DNA of 64,000 bases from Antedon bifida (Eukaryota > Echinodermata > Crinoidea > Comatulida > Antedonidae): contig OY727098.1 of NCBI GenBank assembly GCA_963402885.1, positions 20,384,717 through 20,448,716 on the forward strand, given 5' to 3'. Below the pieces are notes generated by a model, which saw only the letters and a list, made by a program, of their open reading frames with translations, did no database searches and had not been told where the DNA came from. This document shows positions 37,801-53,001 of this stretch, in pieces (position 1 is the stretch's first letter; the number at the start of each line of letters is the position of its first letter). Position numbers and translations under genes: made by a program.

Positions 37801-40800
37801 TCATCATACAGAAAGTTTGTATTGGCCTGCTTAGCTTTGGTTTATGAAAAAATTTAAATTTAAGGACCAGTGAATAAAAACAAATGTAGAAGACAAATGT
37901 TATATTCAAATATATTGCATTTCAAAATGTAATAGTCTTTTTTTTGTTTTTTTTTCTGTCCTGTGAAACATATCTGTGAATGTAGTTTTCTACACCATAA
38001 TTTTCCTTTTTTTCCCCTAAAATTGATTGTGAAATTAAGAAGCCTTTAATTTAAGTTGTTTTATTTTACCAAAATAACTTGATTTGATGTTGATTAATTA
38101 AAATTAGGATATCATTGCAAAAAGAACCAGATCAAAACTGACGATTGAGAACTCATTAGATGAGATTGAGGCATCGTTTGTGGCACCTGATATTACTGCT
38201 GATATGTACGACTCGGATTGTGAGGATAATAAAGAATGGAAAGAGTGGCTGAATGATTTATTTAAAGATAAAAAAGGTTTGTTTACTATTGTATGATGTT
38301 TTATGAATCCAATGCAAATCTTTTAAATGTTCAGTGTTATAGTTTTGTAATTCATTCAAGTCACCAACAATAATGTCATTATGTCATTAAGGCTACAGCA
38401 ATTACCAAAACCATTTCAAAATCATTGTTTTCATTACCAAATACTATATTATTACAATACCATTTCTCTAGAAAATGAGTTAAATGATACGTTTGATGAT
38501 GAGCAAAATGATCCTGATTTTAACTTTATGGCGGATGAAGAAGAAGTCATTGACACCGAAGAAACGAGAAATGATCGGGCTGTCAGAGTTAGCAGTAAGT
38601 ATTTCACTTGAATATAAAGTTTTCAAATAGTAATGCCTGATTCAATAAATCCTATATTGGAAATTGTTGCACTAGCCGAGGCCTACTATGAATGTTAGGA
38701 ATGTTTGAAAAAAAAAAATGAGAGAAGAGTAGATATGACATAGTCTTTATTGTAATTATTAATTATAATGAATCATAATATACTTGTCACCATCTGAAGC
38801 AATAGAGCACATCATTTCTCAACAGCATGTTTGGCATTGTTTATGATAATAAAAAAACAAAATGCAGGAATATTATTGTATAACATACTTGCTTTTGTTT
38901 TTTACAGAAAAAGAGTTAAATGTTCTCTTGGATGAATTACTGGAAAGTGTAAGTCATTCAAAATATAATCTGAGGGGTTTCTGAATAATACAATTATACC
39001 CTTTATAATTTTGTAAGAGAGTTACTGTACCCTGTGTCGGGATTACCACCTACAGTATCTAACAGAACAGTGGTAATCCTTATGCCTAAAGACAATATAA
39101 AAATAATATATTTAAATATAGGAAAAATCTATACTTTATTTATTGCCTTAAACTTTCAAACAATATGATATAGCCATTTTTATTGACAGTATGGTGAAGA
39201 AAGTAGTTGGACTGACACAGTTGAAGCGCCAAGAGTTGACTACAATCCACCTAGGACACTGGCGGTCATGTTGTCTCAGATGAGAAGTACAGGTACCCTT
39301 ACCAATAATCCAACATCCAAAGTTCCAGTTAAAGTGATTCCAATTGTAACGCCTAGTGAACGTTTACAACTTCAGCAACAAATGCAACAGGTTTGTATTT
39401 TTAGTTTTAAAATCAAGTGTTTGTTCTCATCTCTTTAAAGCAGAAAGAGACACTTTGGAAATTATCATACCAAATGAATTAAACATTTTCAAAGTATTTG
39501 TACAAAAATTAATAGCCCAAAACAAAATGGACTGTTTTATATTTTAACTTTATGTTACATAAATATTTATAATGTGAGTTAGTAGTAGATGTGAAGTCAA
39601 AGGGTTTATCTATATAATCACAGCTCAGTACATTATAAATATAATCTGTATGAGTGAAAAGTGTTGCACCAACCAAAATGATATATATGGTTCTCAAAAT
39701 GCATTTAAGAAAGGTGATAAACCTGACAGAGACAATTATGGTTTTTTTATCTCTCAAACAGCATGTGCAGCTTCTGTGTCAGTTAAATTTGCTAGGGCGA
39801 GGTGACAATAATTACAACAGAGAAGCTGAACAAGCCAAAATGTTCCTAAATGAACTAGCAATGCTGGGAGGTCTGACTGCAACAGAAGGGTCTGAAGATG
39901 AAGGAACATCTAAACAAGCAGGCCAGTCCACATCTGCTTTCGTAGCTTGCAACCTAAAAGGAGCGTTAGAGATTGTGAATAACTGGAGTGAAGGTGATGA
40001 TGAAACAGACAATGCAGAAACAACACCCTCGAAAAGTATAAAGAAGCAAGTAGACAGTAGTAGTTGTAGCACGGAAAGACATTATAATTCAAAGCATGTT
40101 CCAAAACATGCTAAGATCATTCTGATGAGCAGTATTGTGTTTATGTATCCTGAGTTGTTGCCTCATTATGGCTTGCGCTTTCAATCATCCAGCAAGCCCA
40201 CGTTTGTTGACTCAGAAGACCAGTATGTACTCCTACAATTTTTGATCTATAAAATAGTGATAAATGATACAGTAGTTGGTCTTTCAGTTGCCATCTTGAT
40301 GTAATGCCAAACCACAAGTAAATCTAGGCCAAATATGGATGTTTTTTAAATGGAAATCCGTAAATATTTATTGACTTAAGTGAAATATTGCACTTATGTC
40401 TGATTGATGAACATTCACAGTATTTTAAAGTTTTCCATCATGCATGTCTCTGATTTTGTAGCATGATTTAACTGTTCTAGGAATAACATGGTGCATGTAC
40501 AGACCTATAACTGCATAATGTTCCTGTTGTTTTTTTTCTAGTTTGATTGTATTAGGTTTGCACCAATTTGACCAGTATTCAACTAAATTTAGACTTATTC
40601 AAAAACACATGATTCCAGGAAAAACAGTAAAGCAGATTCAGGCAAGGATAAAGAACTTCAGCACTAAGAAGAAACGTGATAATATCATAAAGGTACAATC
40701 AATTTATTTATTTATTTGAAATATTCCGCATATTCCTTTCACATTAATATATTTATTTCCCCCAAAATACATAAAATGACAAAATATATTCATTCATTCA

Positions 40801-43800
40801 TTTATTTCGAATAGTAAATCAATATAAAAATCATACAAAAAAAACAAGAAGAGAAACAATTACACCAGAAAATTAACAATATAAGCAACTTCCACAAAAC
40901 CAACCTACAATATCCTGAAAAACCAATTGTGGTTTGTGAAAGTATGGTAATTATGGTTTGAATCAGACTATTGCAACTGTCATGAATTCTGTTCTTAAAA
41001 CTATGTATAGAGTTCCTCCAATATTCATAGAAAGAGAGAACGTTATTCGTAACAAACTTCATGCTTGCGCTATTATATCTAGGCAATTTCAGAAGCGTAA
41101 CCCGTTATTAAAGCGAACTCTAATTGAGTTCACAGTACCTCCATTGAATATAAAAACAACATACAGGAAGAGAGCAGGCAACTGAGGAACAAGTTCCTAT
41201 TACCTAAAATACTCATCTCTGATTTTCTTACAGAACTATAGGAAGCATAAGATTATACCACTAAGTTTCAATCCATGTAGACCAGTTTTACCAGGTCAAG
41301 AGGTCGCTCCAATATTCCAATTTCAAGATCAGTTACCTGATTGGATGAAAGTAAGAATTTCTACCATTCATTGCTAAATTGATTTAGATTTGATTGGAGT
41401 ATGTATTATTTACATTTAACTGAAAGAGTAGGAACTATAAACTTCATATGAAATGCTATGAATTGCACATGTATTTGAAATAATTTCATTGAAATAATTT
41501 TGTTAATGCTTTTTTGATTAGAATTTAAAAATGAGCAGTTTGATAAAATTGGAACGAGATGCAGAAAAAGAAAGAAAAACGGAAGAAAGAACAAGAAAAG
41601 CTGTACTTGCTTCTGTCAATGAATCTACTGTTGAAAAAATAGAAATATGTAAATTAAAGAAGAAAAGTAAGAATGTGAACACTTTATTACCAACAAGTTG
41701 TCCAGTTGCTCTTGTACAGACCGTTAATGGACAACAAATTATCCAGTTTTTACCAAACAATCCTGTAACTTTACCAACCGTAATCAATGTATTACCGCAA
41801 CCTACGGTTTTTGGTAGCACACAAAGTGTGACTGTTGGTCAAATACCACAACCAGTAACAGTGGTTCCCAGAGTTTGTGTGCCAACATCTAACATTTCTG
41901 TAAAAAATAGTAGTACAATGCAAACAAATATAGTAACTGTGAAACCAGTAATTGAGAAGACTAGTACAAATGTTGTATCAAGCCAACTGGTAACTGCAAC
42001 ATCTAGTCCAGCATTATCAAGTGTAACCACACCGGTGACAACCACTTCCATTGTGACCCTCCAAACACATCTACCTTCTCAAAGAACTAATCCTGTAATT
42101 ACTACTCCTATATGTTCACAACCTACAGTTATAATGATTCCACAAAGCACACCACAGAGAAATTTTGTTTTAGTTAAAGACAATTCATTAAATACTGATA
42201 CAAATAAAACTGATGGGTCAGTCAACAAAGCTAGTTCTTCCAATATGTCAATTGTTCCATCCAAATCGGAAATTATTCAGCTGAGTCCGGGAAAGCATGG
42301 GCAGGTAATTAAATTTGGAGGAAGACAGTCTTTGGCCAAGGATGCTAATAAGAAATCAGATACCAATATTGTACCGTCTTGTCTTAATAAAGGTACTGCT
42401 GGAGGAATATCAGCACTCAAAGGATTTCAAATTCATCAAAATAATACAGATTTAACAAAAGCAAAGCAAGAGAAGAAACCAGAGAAAAGGAATACTTCTT
42501 CACAAGCCATCACGGCATCTGAAGATTTAGTTTCTGCTATTCAAACGTCAGAAGATGGCCAATGTTCTCCATCTCAGTCATTTCATCAGATGGCAACTGA
42601 CAAACATTCTCACCCTGTTGATGTCACAGATTGTCAAGTAGAAATTAAAAATAACCATAGTACCATAGGCACATCTTGTAAAAGTGACCATTCTGAAGGA
42701 TCTTCAGATATGTTGTCAATAAAACCTGTTGTTGATTCTGATGAGAACATACAAAAGCAAGTGAAACCAAATCCAGATGTTAGTATTGACTCTGGAATAC
42801 CCATTGAAGATGAATCAACCATCAACGAAGATTATGAAGAGGATGACATTGATGTTGAAGGTGTGACTGCTGATGATGAAGATCAAGCTGAAGATGATAA
42901 AGAAACAGAACTTGATGAAGATGATTTTGAGCTGGATGTTGTCAATGCTTCTGATTCAAAGTCATATAAAGAACTAATAACAGATGAGATGACTAGTCCA
43001 GAGAAATCTCTAGATCCAGGTAACATTGATGACAACAGTCCTGATGAAGGGACTTCTACAGATGCAGTCTCAGGTTTGATGTCTGAAGAACAGATAAAGG
43101 CATCAAGAAAGGTAGCTGCAAAGAGGTTAAAGAGCAGACTTCGCAAAGAAATGGAATCAACTGTTGTTCTGCTCGATCCAGAAATTGTAAAAAATGATCC
43201 TAAGGTATATACAAAATACATTTTAATGAAATGATACGCTAGTAAACAAATATTGAATGAGGAGAAATTATTATGAATTGAAAGATTGACTGTTCTGTTG
43301 AATATAATGTTGTATAGAACAATCTTCCAATGAATGGAAATATTCTCTCTAATTCAATGAATTCAAGACATTAAATATTTGAAGTGAATTTGATTATTCC
43401 ACACAAAACCTGCTGATTCCATCCTAATTGTATGTCAAATGATAGGCCATGGCAACAAGTATGGCAATCCACTGTTTAACATAACGTATTGCTTAAATCT
43501 GTTATAGTTATAGGGAATAGATATTAATTATTTTTACAAAAGATGACTAAGTACAGTAGTTCGTTGACTGCTTGAATATTGATTTGTGCTTAGTAAGTTG
43601 ATTGCATGATGATAATGTTACATTACTTCCATTTTTTTTTTTTTTCAGAAAGCTGAGCGAGATGATTTGTTTGCAACATCGTATCTGAGCCGAGTTGAGG
43701 TATTGATTTAAATGCCATATCAAAACATAATTTTCTTTTTTTTAAATGCATTGAAATATTAAAGCAAATGTATTCATGTCTTTAAGAAAATATGATTCCA

Positions 43801-46800
43801 CATTCAATATAAAAATCTTGTTGCAGAAGATGGTTAATTTTAATTTTCTACAAACTACAATACTGTATATGAAGACCAACATAAATTTTCTGTTTCACTA
43901 ACATTATTTTCTACAGAACACCTATAAAGACCATCCTATTAAATATATTGAATTTTTAAATGTTTTGGCTGAGATTGAGTCAAATGAACAACATATAGCA
44001 CATGTAAGTACCATAAAACCTTTTTTTTTAAATTATTTTTTTTCTTATGTTGTTTGGTTACGCTTTAATCTTTTGTTTGAGCATTGAGTTGGTTAGCACA
44101 AGTCTTTTTTTTTGGTTTCTTTTTTTCAAGTGCTTTTAGTCTAAAGCTCTGTCTACAATATCAAACTAGTTTGACAAAAAAGTGTGATATACCCAATTAT
44201 GGTTGTAATATGTAATTGTTATTTATTTTTAAGTGTTATGAAAAGCTAAAGAATGTATTGCATGGACATGATGAATTAATTGAAGACTTCACTGCCTTTC
44301 TTGATCCAACCCAAGCAATGAAGTGTGGTGTGGTAAGTAAGGATTATTAAGTAATCACCTACAGTACTGCAAGACTTTAATATGATGAAGAGAGCCATGA
44401 TCAAGGTTCTAAAAATACATGAAAGCTGTACAATGTTTTATATGCAGATGTTTGTGAATTTTATGTTGTTCAATGTTTTGTCGAAATGATAGAGCAGGGA
44501 GTTGTAGTTTACTGATTATTTTACTACACTTAAACATGTTTGTTATCAAATGACTTTGAATATAAAAAAAACCCGGTAATTATATGTAAAAAATCACATT
44601 TTTTATGCTAATTTTGTTTTCTGTTAAGCTAATGTCGTACTTGGAGTTTTCCAAAGCCAAGCTTTTTCTTCGTGAAGTAGAGGTACATTTTCAGAAGCAG
44701 CCTGGCCACTTCCAGAAGATTTTGAAAGCTATTGTTACATGGGGGGATACAGAGAACAGAACATACCAACAGGTCAATAATAAAACACATTTTTATTTTA
44801 AATCTGTAAAAAAAAACCTAAAAACATTTTTTTTTAAATTTACTTGAGTTGCATAAGAGATTTACATTGATGGGTATAAGTGGAAGGTGATTTCAACCCA
44901 ATGGTGCTTGGCAGATTTCAGAATGAATAAAAAAAGAAGAGCAGCCATTTCAGAGAGAAGACCTTTTTGTGAATGATATTAAATGAAGATTGGTAGAGTA
45001 GATATTTTGTAGATGATACACTGTTCAATTTTAAGCCAGTGAAGAACAGATTATTCAAGTGATACTTTTATTTCATCTTGTCTTTATATAGCTGGTTCTG
45101 CTACCTAAGGCCAATGTCATTTACACCAGTTGTAAAATTAACTGTATCTCAGTTTAGTGATGAACAATGACTTTTATTTTACATGCAAATGTGTCCTCTA
45201 ACATGCTTCTGTTATTTACAAATTGACTAATGACATCCCACCCTTTGTTTAATTGTTAAAAGGTACGAAAACAAACATATACTGTAATGTTAAGCATATA
45301 TACTTTAATTTGTTTTTCTAGTTAAAAGATTTGCTGTTGCCATTACTAAAGGGTCAGCCTCACTTGGAGCAAGAGTTAAGTAGTCTATTTCCATATGATA
45401 AACCAGCAGAGACATTGATGCCTGATTTCGAGATGGCAGAATGGAGTGAAGACAAAGAGGTATGTTAATTTTAATTGCAAGTATATAGTGTATATATTAT
45501 GCAAAATAATTCGGAGATAGGCAGACACAATGCAAATATTTTGTGAAAATAACCTTCTCGAATACAAACCATAGTTTTCCAAGATAGTTCATGAAACATG
45601 ATGGCAACAACCCTTATATTTGTTCCATTCTCTTTTAGTAGTAATGCAATATTTCTATTTTGTCAGTTGTCACTAGATTTCACAGGCAATGTGCCTCATT
45701 TTTTCGAACCATAAATACTGTAATTCTACTTGTACTTTAACTATATTCTAGTTGCATGTGTTATCAGTAGACTATAAATAAATTTAGATTTATTTTATGA
45801 TATTTACATTTAAAGTTTGATGGATTTGAGGAGGTTGAATTACCTGACAGTGAAGATGAGGAGAAGCACCTTAAAGGCAAAATACATCCAGGAAAGGTCA
45901 GTTGACTAATTGTCTTTCACGTATAATAGAATAATTGCTTTTTGATAATTTGATAAATCCTGTAATTGATATTTCATTTACTGTTAGATATTTGCAAAAC
46001 AAATTAAACTTATTAATTTAGTCAAACTACTTTTACAGGTTGATACCGTTGACCCTTGGCAAACACTGAATGCGGAGCTTCAGTATGGAACCAAAAGATG
46101 TCGTTGTAGTTGTCATGATCGCTCATTGGATACAAGAGTTCAGAAAAAAACAAGGCACTGCGCATATTGTGCTGCAAAGGTTAATATATTGTTTAGTGTG
46201 CTTATTTCCAAAGACACAGTAGGCCATTCATTGTACCTTGGTTTTAAAACAATTTTTTAAGTTGACCCCCTTTCGATCCCGTAGATGTCAAACCTATTCT
46301 TTTGTCATTGTTAGTTTTTCAATAAACATTTATAATGATAATGTACAGTTGTATAGTGACATTTCAACAATCAATGTTTATGGCGCTGTAAAATGTGGGC
46401 AAAAAAGATTCCATCTTTCCAATACAACATTCAACAATTTAATAAAGCTCCTTACATCAAAAATATATGTAATTATATAACAATATAAAACAATTCAGTA
46501 TACAAATCATTATAACATTATTATTGGCTTCAGGTATCAAGAGCAGAATTGACTAGCTCTTTCCGAGGTATTGCATCTGTCAGACGTCGTGCATCAACGA
46601 GCACCAGAATAAAAGTCTCAAAATCCCAGAAAGAAAGTGGACACATTGAAGTAAATGACAATGATGAAGATCATGATGACGGAACCCCATACAGTGCTGC
46701 TGTAAGCAACTTATCCGAGATGTGTAGCAATCTAGCAGACTATCTCAATGAAAATGCATGTGGAGAGAGTGAAGAGATGGAAGAAGATGCTGTGGAAACA

Positions 46801-49241
46801 GAAGAGGAAGATATCGAAGAGATGGAGATGGATGATGATGAAGCTGATGAAGAGGTACAGAAGTTGATTGGTGATGGCCTTGTTGTAGAGGATGATCCAG
46901 AGTTGATAACTGGTGCTGATACAACATCCAGTAACTCACCAGATGCTGAGATGTCAAGTCAAGAAAGTAAAGGAAGTAGTGAATCTGAAGACAGTAACAT
47001 TGGATCTCCTGAGTACAAAAGTCCTTTATCAAATTCTTTCGAAGTTCAGGATAACGATAGAAGTGAAGATAATTCACCAATTGGATATTCTTCAGAAGAC
47101 AATAGAACAGAATCCATAGATAACACATTTAATGCCCAAGACACACAAGAAAGACATTTTGAACAAATTGGTAACATTGTTGGTAGTAATAATTTTCCTT
47201 TAGAAATGAATACAAAGCTTATATCAATTAATGAACCTTGTAAAAATCTTCCTACTGTTGAAAAGATATGCATGGAATCTAGTAGTTCGACTGACACTGA
47301 AGGAGAAAGTAGATATTCAGACCAAAATTCAAGGACTGATAGTATGCATTGTTTATCATCAAATGAAGCTTCGTTGAACCCTGATAGTAGGAATAGCAAT
47401 GTTGTAAGCAATTATAGTAATAATGATTCTTCTATTGCTAAAGATGCTACAGAACAGATTAAGCAACCCGATTCATTTCAGGAGGATGACCAGCATGATA
47501 GATTAAAAGAGACACCAACCAAGGAGTTAGTTCAAAAGAAGGATGAAGAACTACAAATCTGTGATATGAAATCTTCAGGTGCCAAAGAATTGAGAAGATC
47601 AACAGAACAGAGCATAGAAAAAGACAATAATGCATCAAAATGTTTGCAAGAAGATAAAGACTTTAATAAAGCTGAAACAAGTTGTTTACAGGATCATAAA
47701 GACACCAGTTGCTCAATAATAGAAACAACTGGACAAAACAGTATGCCTCACGATAGTAAATCAAAGAGCAAGATATCTGCCGATAATGTTACACAGAAAA
47801 TAGATGGCAGTATCGTTGTCTCCTGGACAAGGTATTTACTCAACATTTCATTGTTTATCTTCATTGTGTTAAATACTTATATAAATAAACTTCATCAGAT
47901 AATAATATATATATATACACAGACAGACAACAAATAATTATTTAATTGTAGAATAACAACTTGTGTAGTACTTTTTTTGATCATATACTACTATTTTGAT
48001 ATTACTGGTAGACGATTTAGCCTGAAGATACTATAGTCCGGAAGAGTTATTTATACCGATACTAGTGTTGATCCCTAGACTGCCCTCATTAATATTTCTA
48101 TTCTAATATAAAGCAAGAAGAGTTTTTTTTAGTTTTAGCTCTCTAAAATAATATTGTCCATCCTAAGATAATAATAATAATGTTTTATAATATTAAATTT
48201 CAGAGATGAAGATCGATTACTGTTGCAGACCTGCCAGACAATAGACAATAACAAAATGGCCTTTGATCAGGTATCTGAAATATTGGGCAACAAAAGCCTT
48301 CCTGAGGTATTTTTTTTTCTCTCTTTACAATAATGTTTATGTTTTTTTAGTACTGTTTAATAATCTTAAGTAAGGTTGAATCTCATGTCTCTATGTGCAA
48401 TCAAACATTGTATGATGTAGGCTTGCCTTTTCTTTATTATCTATGAACTGCCACATACAAAAATCAATAATAATAAATTAAATATTTTTAAGTGCTCTTT
48501 TTAATAGCATTGTTAATAATGTTTTATAACATGCACAGACGGTGCTCATGGTATTATCTGTATGTCAAAACATTATATTATCAATAATATAATGTTTATA
48601 ATATGATCTTTTATCGTGACAGTTAAGTTTTCCAGAAATTAAGTTAAACTTACCTAATCTCAATATTGTAATGAATGTTAGAATAATAATGTTAATGACA
48701 TAATAACTGACCCTTTTTAAAATTAGCGCCCTCCATGGTTGATTGTGTTTAATGTAGTGTCCTCTATGGTTGGGTCACGCTTGTATAAAGTCCCCATATA
48801 TTTAATATTTTCTAGTTTGATTTGAATTTAATTGGAAAATCATTATAAAAAATACATACAAAATGATAAAACATTAACCTCAGACATTACAAATAAATAC
48901 ATTTATAAAAGATTTTCCTGGAAAGCCTCAACATATTTAAAATGTATTAAACAGTTTAAAACATTCTTGTATCCAGAAAGATAGGCCTAATTTAATTAGT
49001 TAATTACAACTTAATTTGGTGTTGTATATCATTTGTATTTGTTTACGATTAAGTTGTGTAATTTCTTGTAAACATTTAAATTAAAATCAATGGAATGGTC
49101 TAATTTATGTTTTGTTAGGTTGAGGAGCGGTTCAACACTTTGATGACATTGTTTACTAAACGTCCAAAGTCTGATGGTGAAGACAGCGTGGATAGGTCTG
49201 ATGACAGTGAACGTAGCAGTACAAGTGACGTTGATGAATAA
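34847..49241 (+). CDS. GON4L: GON-4-like protein (GON4L), nuclear transcription regulator
   Basis: Twenty-three coding exons join in phase: 34847-35620, 35999-36133, 36336-36389, 36652-36771, 37356-37694, 38108-38276, 38472-38594, 38908-38948, 39190-39390, 39762-40222, 40542-40692, 41234-41350, 41522-43204, 43649-43699, 43917-44003, 44234-44332, 44629-44772, 45322-45459, 45816-45896, 46039-46179, 46534-47831, 48204-48306 and 49119-49241. They encode 2210 residues (human about 2240). Landmarks are HVITNEHVLAMV (259 on), MTRSKLKEVV (307 on), RLQLQQQMQQHVQLL (near 643), MYPELLP, and a SANT-like LGLHQFD...KTVKQIQARIKN block (805-856). A PAH-like helical region (1457-1629) is followed by FDGFEEVELPD, a Cys cluster CRCSCH...HCAYC (about 1680-1700) and a C-terminal SANT/Myb-like SWTRDEDRLLL...ILGNKS (about 2132-2181). 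Exons 13 and 21 are very large, polar and probably disordered. Vertebrate GON4L acts in nuclear corepressor complexes (YY1, SIN3A, HDAC1) and development. The acceptor at 34785-34786 implies a 5' noncoding exon. Confidence 0.95.
36400..36567. mobile_element. Foldback insertion with flanking 13-bp direct repeats in a GON4L intron
   Basis: Arms 36441-36495 and 36501-36555 (55 bp each) are reverse complements with two mismatches around a 5-nt loop. ATTAGTAGGTCTT occurs at 36400-36412 and again at 36555-36567, consistent with a target-site duplication. There is no ORF. A foldback/MITE insertion is one reading; a local inverted duplication during repair is another. Confidence 0.75.
40693..41233. 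other. GON4L intron with a possible retroelement remnant
   Basis: TTATTTATTTATTTG-type repeats and overlapping ORFs on both strands (40802-41086 minus, 40958-41185 plus) occur here, but no conserved motif was recognised. A decayed transposon is possible. Weak evidence. Confidence 0.2.
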
Positions 49242-49731
49242 ACACACTGAAACTTGCATTTGCACTCACATGAAGTGTATAATTAAATATCTGACACTAT
49301 TCTTCCTTGAAATGCATAAATAATTAGTATTTTACTCAACTGGGAAATAACATTATCATCATCGTTACTGGTTAAACACACGTTTGTTCTAGTTGATTTA
49401 AAACAATTGTTTTTGTTGTCTTTTGATTTTTATTAATCAATGTTAATGATGATTTTTCCAGGTATATGTGAAATTGTTTTTAAATTATGTGTCTAGATCT
49501 TGATAAATAAGCATGTAAATATGTAACATAGGAAAGTATAGTATGTGGATTATCTTGGACAAATTTGTTTTATAATGTATGGTATTGTCTAAACTGCAAT
49601 TTTCAATTTGTAATTATTAAATTGTTTGAATTTTTTTTTATTTTTCAGAACAGCTAGGTCTACTTTATTATTACATGTTTTATTATTCAATAGTGGATCA
49701 TTAATGATTTTGACATTCATCACTAAATAAA
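49242..49731 (+). other. GON4L 3' UTR with candidate poly(A) signal
   Basis: AATAAA at 49726-49731 is the best placed signal after the stop codon at 49239-49241. The transcript end is not determined. Confidence 0.45.
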
Positions 49732-50739
49732 AAGTTGAAATAATTGTCAAGTATAGTATTGATTGATACATTATTGAATAGTTATTGGAATTGTTTACTA
49801 GTAACCAGATACGTCACATGGCCGACGTGATCTTGTGTAAATTGCAACAAAAAAGAATGTTATAAACATTTGAATCCAAACCGAATTTTTGTTTTCGTAG
49901 GGGTGTCTGTTTTTTCATTCATTATGATTTTTACATTTATACATCTAATCTAATCCATCATAATTACAGTATTCGGTTTGTAACATGCTACAAAGCATAA
50001 CCAAACTATTTGCCGTATGGGAATGTAGAAAACATGTATGTACCAATATAACATACATTTATACATACACCTTATACTAATTCATATATATAATCACATA
50101 TCTTTTCTTCATTGTTAACTTAATCATAAAATTATTATTTAAGTTTTGCTTTATTTGTCTGTTGATAACGTGCCCACATCACAACTATTATTGTAATTCG
50201 ACAAGTGATCTTTCTGATAGAAGATAATTTAACCCATTTAATTTAAAAAAAACAAAAACGCACAAATGCACGTGTACATCGTATACAATTCACATTATTA
50301 TATTCTTTAAGCTTCGGTAATTTCCTACCATCTTCAGTGAGAAATAGAATAATTTGATAGTTTCTTCTATTTAATAAAAATTGCACCTGCAGGTATAAGT
50401 TATTATTAAAACGAAATAATATTAAACACAAAAACATATTCAACTAACCAAAACAATGGAAAGTAGTTATGATGTAAGAGAGTTAAGTACTGTATAACGT
50501 GTTTGTGGAGAGAGATGGCTACCTTTTCCCAATTTTTTTTAGAAAGTTATATTTATTCTCATCTCTGGGATTACTATACCGTAGGCCTAATAATACTGTA
50601 ACAGTAGTACTGTACCATAATGATTATTGTAAGTTAGACTAAGCACAGTGCCATATGTCGAGCAAGGTTATGAATGTGAGCAGGTTCTGTATACTTTCTA
50701 CGGCGTAGATATGAGGTTAAATCGAGGGTTCCACTTGGA

Positions 50740-50845
50740 CGAAACCCAAATAAAAGCAATTTGACCAATCACGACGCAATGGATCGTCTCAACTGTCGCT
50801 TGTGATTGGTCTCTCTCACTTGACTTGTACCTACGTCATTGCGTT
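50740..50845. promoter_or_regulatory. CCAAT/CRE-like cluster without an assigned gene
   Basis: GACCAATCAC (about 50762) and an inverted copy GATTGGTC (about 50805) flank a central stretch and are followed by TACGTCATTG, a CRE-like site. Such clusters occur in animal promoters, but no adjacent gene was found, so this could be chance. Confidence 0.25.
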
Positions 50846-53001
50846 GTGTACAAGTAGTAACCAAGCTTAAGCTGTTTGATTTAAAGTATAGTCAATATAA
50901 ATACTAAACGGAGACGTGGGAGAACAATTGAAATGATGTACCATTACATCATTATATATGACGGTTTTGTAGAGTTGTCAAGGTATTATTACAAAATTCA
51001 AAAATCGATTCAGCGAGCCATTGTTCTCAAGCCATTGTACTTATTCATTCGTTCCACTTTCTATTTTATGGTGTTAAATTTAACTATACTAGTTTCGTAG
51101 AACCAAAATGCTGGATGTAGTTATTAATTCTTGTCTCATAAAATACTCTTAGTCTGATTAAACGTTGGTTTACAACAATGATGAAACTCTATACAAATAC
51201 TTTTAAAGGAAGCGTAAATCGTCGCCATTGTTTCAATACCTTTTATCTCAAATTTGTGCTGGCATTGTACCAATATATTGTCAGATGTATCTATATATAA
51301 ATTATGCTAAAACGTCTTCCATCTTTGGCCAAAACGGCCCAATTTGTCGCGGAATAATGTATTAATTATACCAATTAGGATGGTATTTATTTTAATAAAC
51401 GCCAGGAACACCTCCCCAATAAAACATCACGTAAAATAATAATCGCCCATCCACATTTATACACACAATATTGTATTATTTTATAACACAATTATACTAT
51501 TTGTAGTAGATTTCATCGGACTGTTATCTACAATTTAAAAGCATTTGTTATTCTTTTTACCACTTTGTATATCTACTAAAGGATTTTATTTATAAATGTT
51601 ACCATATTATTAAAACTAAAAAAAATAAACGTATCCCTCGAATAAGCACCTCCCTCAAATTAACTCCGCCTCCCCACCTTCATCCTATAAGGGCCCTACC
51701 AAACAATAAACACTATACGTTAAAATGCTATTAATCATCTAAGACACTGTGAAACAGGTTAGTAGTAGATTTACGAATATCAAGCATTCAATAATGGTAA
51801 CCGACCGAAAACATCCAGGCCAGAACGTCCTTCAAAAACCTTTTTAGCCAAGTCATCATTCCGAGAACCATCGTTTTCAAAGCGAGCTCACCCTCTAGTC
51901 GTACAAACCATGGTTGTGATTTGGTTCCAGTTGCCAATTAGAAAGCAGCCAGTTTTTTTTCTGACTACGTATATTTTACACACGAGTAAAAATGTTATAT
52001 CTTTGATACGAGGTTTTAAATGCTGTATATCACAAGAACTACAACCAAAGTAATTAAATTAATAGCAAAACCTTGTATGTCATTTTTTTGTGAAAATAAA
52101 TACAAATAAATATTTAAAATCAGGTATGAGATTGTGAATTAAAGTTATTTTTTAGTTTTTAGTTCAATAGATTTATCATATCCTTTTTAAATGTGTTAAA
52201 AGGTGTGTATAAACAAAAATACCCCCAAAACAATGTTCACTTAAGCAAGTTAAGATGATGTTTTTGATAAATTTTATCCCAGTTTTTATCTGGATGTCAA
52301 ATTAATTGTAATTCATTTTTGTATATTTTTATAAATAATATGTATTTGATGCATATCAGTTTATTGAGTGAAAGTGAATATTTATTCGGTTTAGTTTCAA
52401 CTCATTTATGTTGATATATAGAGGTTATGTAATACCTAGGTTTTGAAATCGTGCGACTGTAATTATTTGTCCAGGATATGTCAAGATCCGTCGTCGGTGA
52501 TTAAAACACAAATCTTGATCCTGATTTTGACCTTTATACTTTACTAGCATTTAATAACTAGCTGAATAATTCATTCTTGTTACTGTACTACGGTAATCGA
52601 TCAAAATTTGTTTTATTTAATAAATAATCAAATACTAGTATTGGAAAACAGTTAATAAATCTCAAACATGGCAAATATGACTGCCATTTCTGAAGAACAC
52701 GAATGATCAACATTTAGATTTGTTTGTATCTTGTTTCCATAGTAATGCCAATTACAAATGTCCGTTGATGAGAGCTCTGGATGGTTGTTATCATAAAAGT
52801 AATATGGATAGTGTGGGCTACGGTATCAAGTATCAGTTTATTATTCGTGTATCGATATTGGATACACATAATATTTACATTACATATACGTATTATACGA
52901 ATGCATGCATTGAACAAATGAGCAAGTCTCGTAAAGGATACTTTATTATACAATATAAGTATAACAAAACTATGAGAAACACGCGCCAAAGTGTTGTTAA
53001 A

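Noticed and set aside
40802-41185. Overlapping ORFs in a GON4L intron as a retained exon or reverse transcriptase remnant
   Set aside because: No RT motifs visible, and the flanking GON4L exons join in phase without it.
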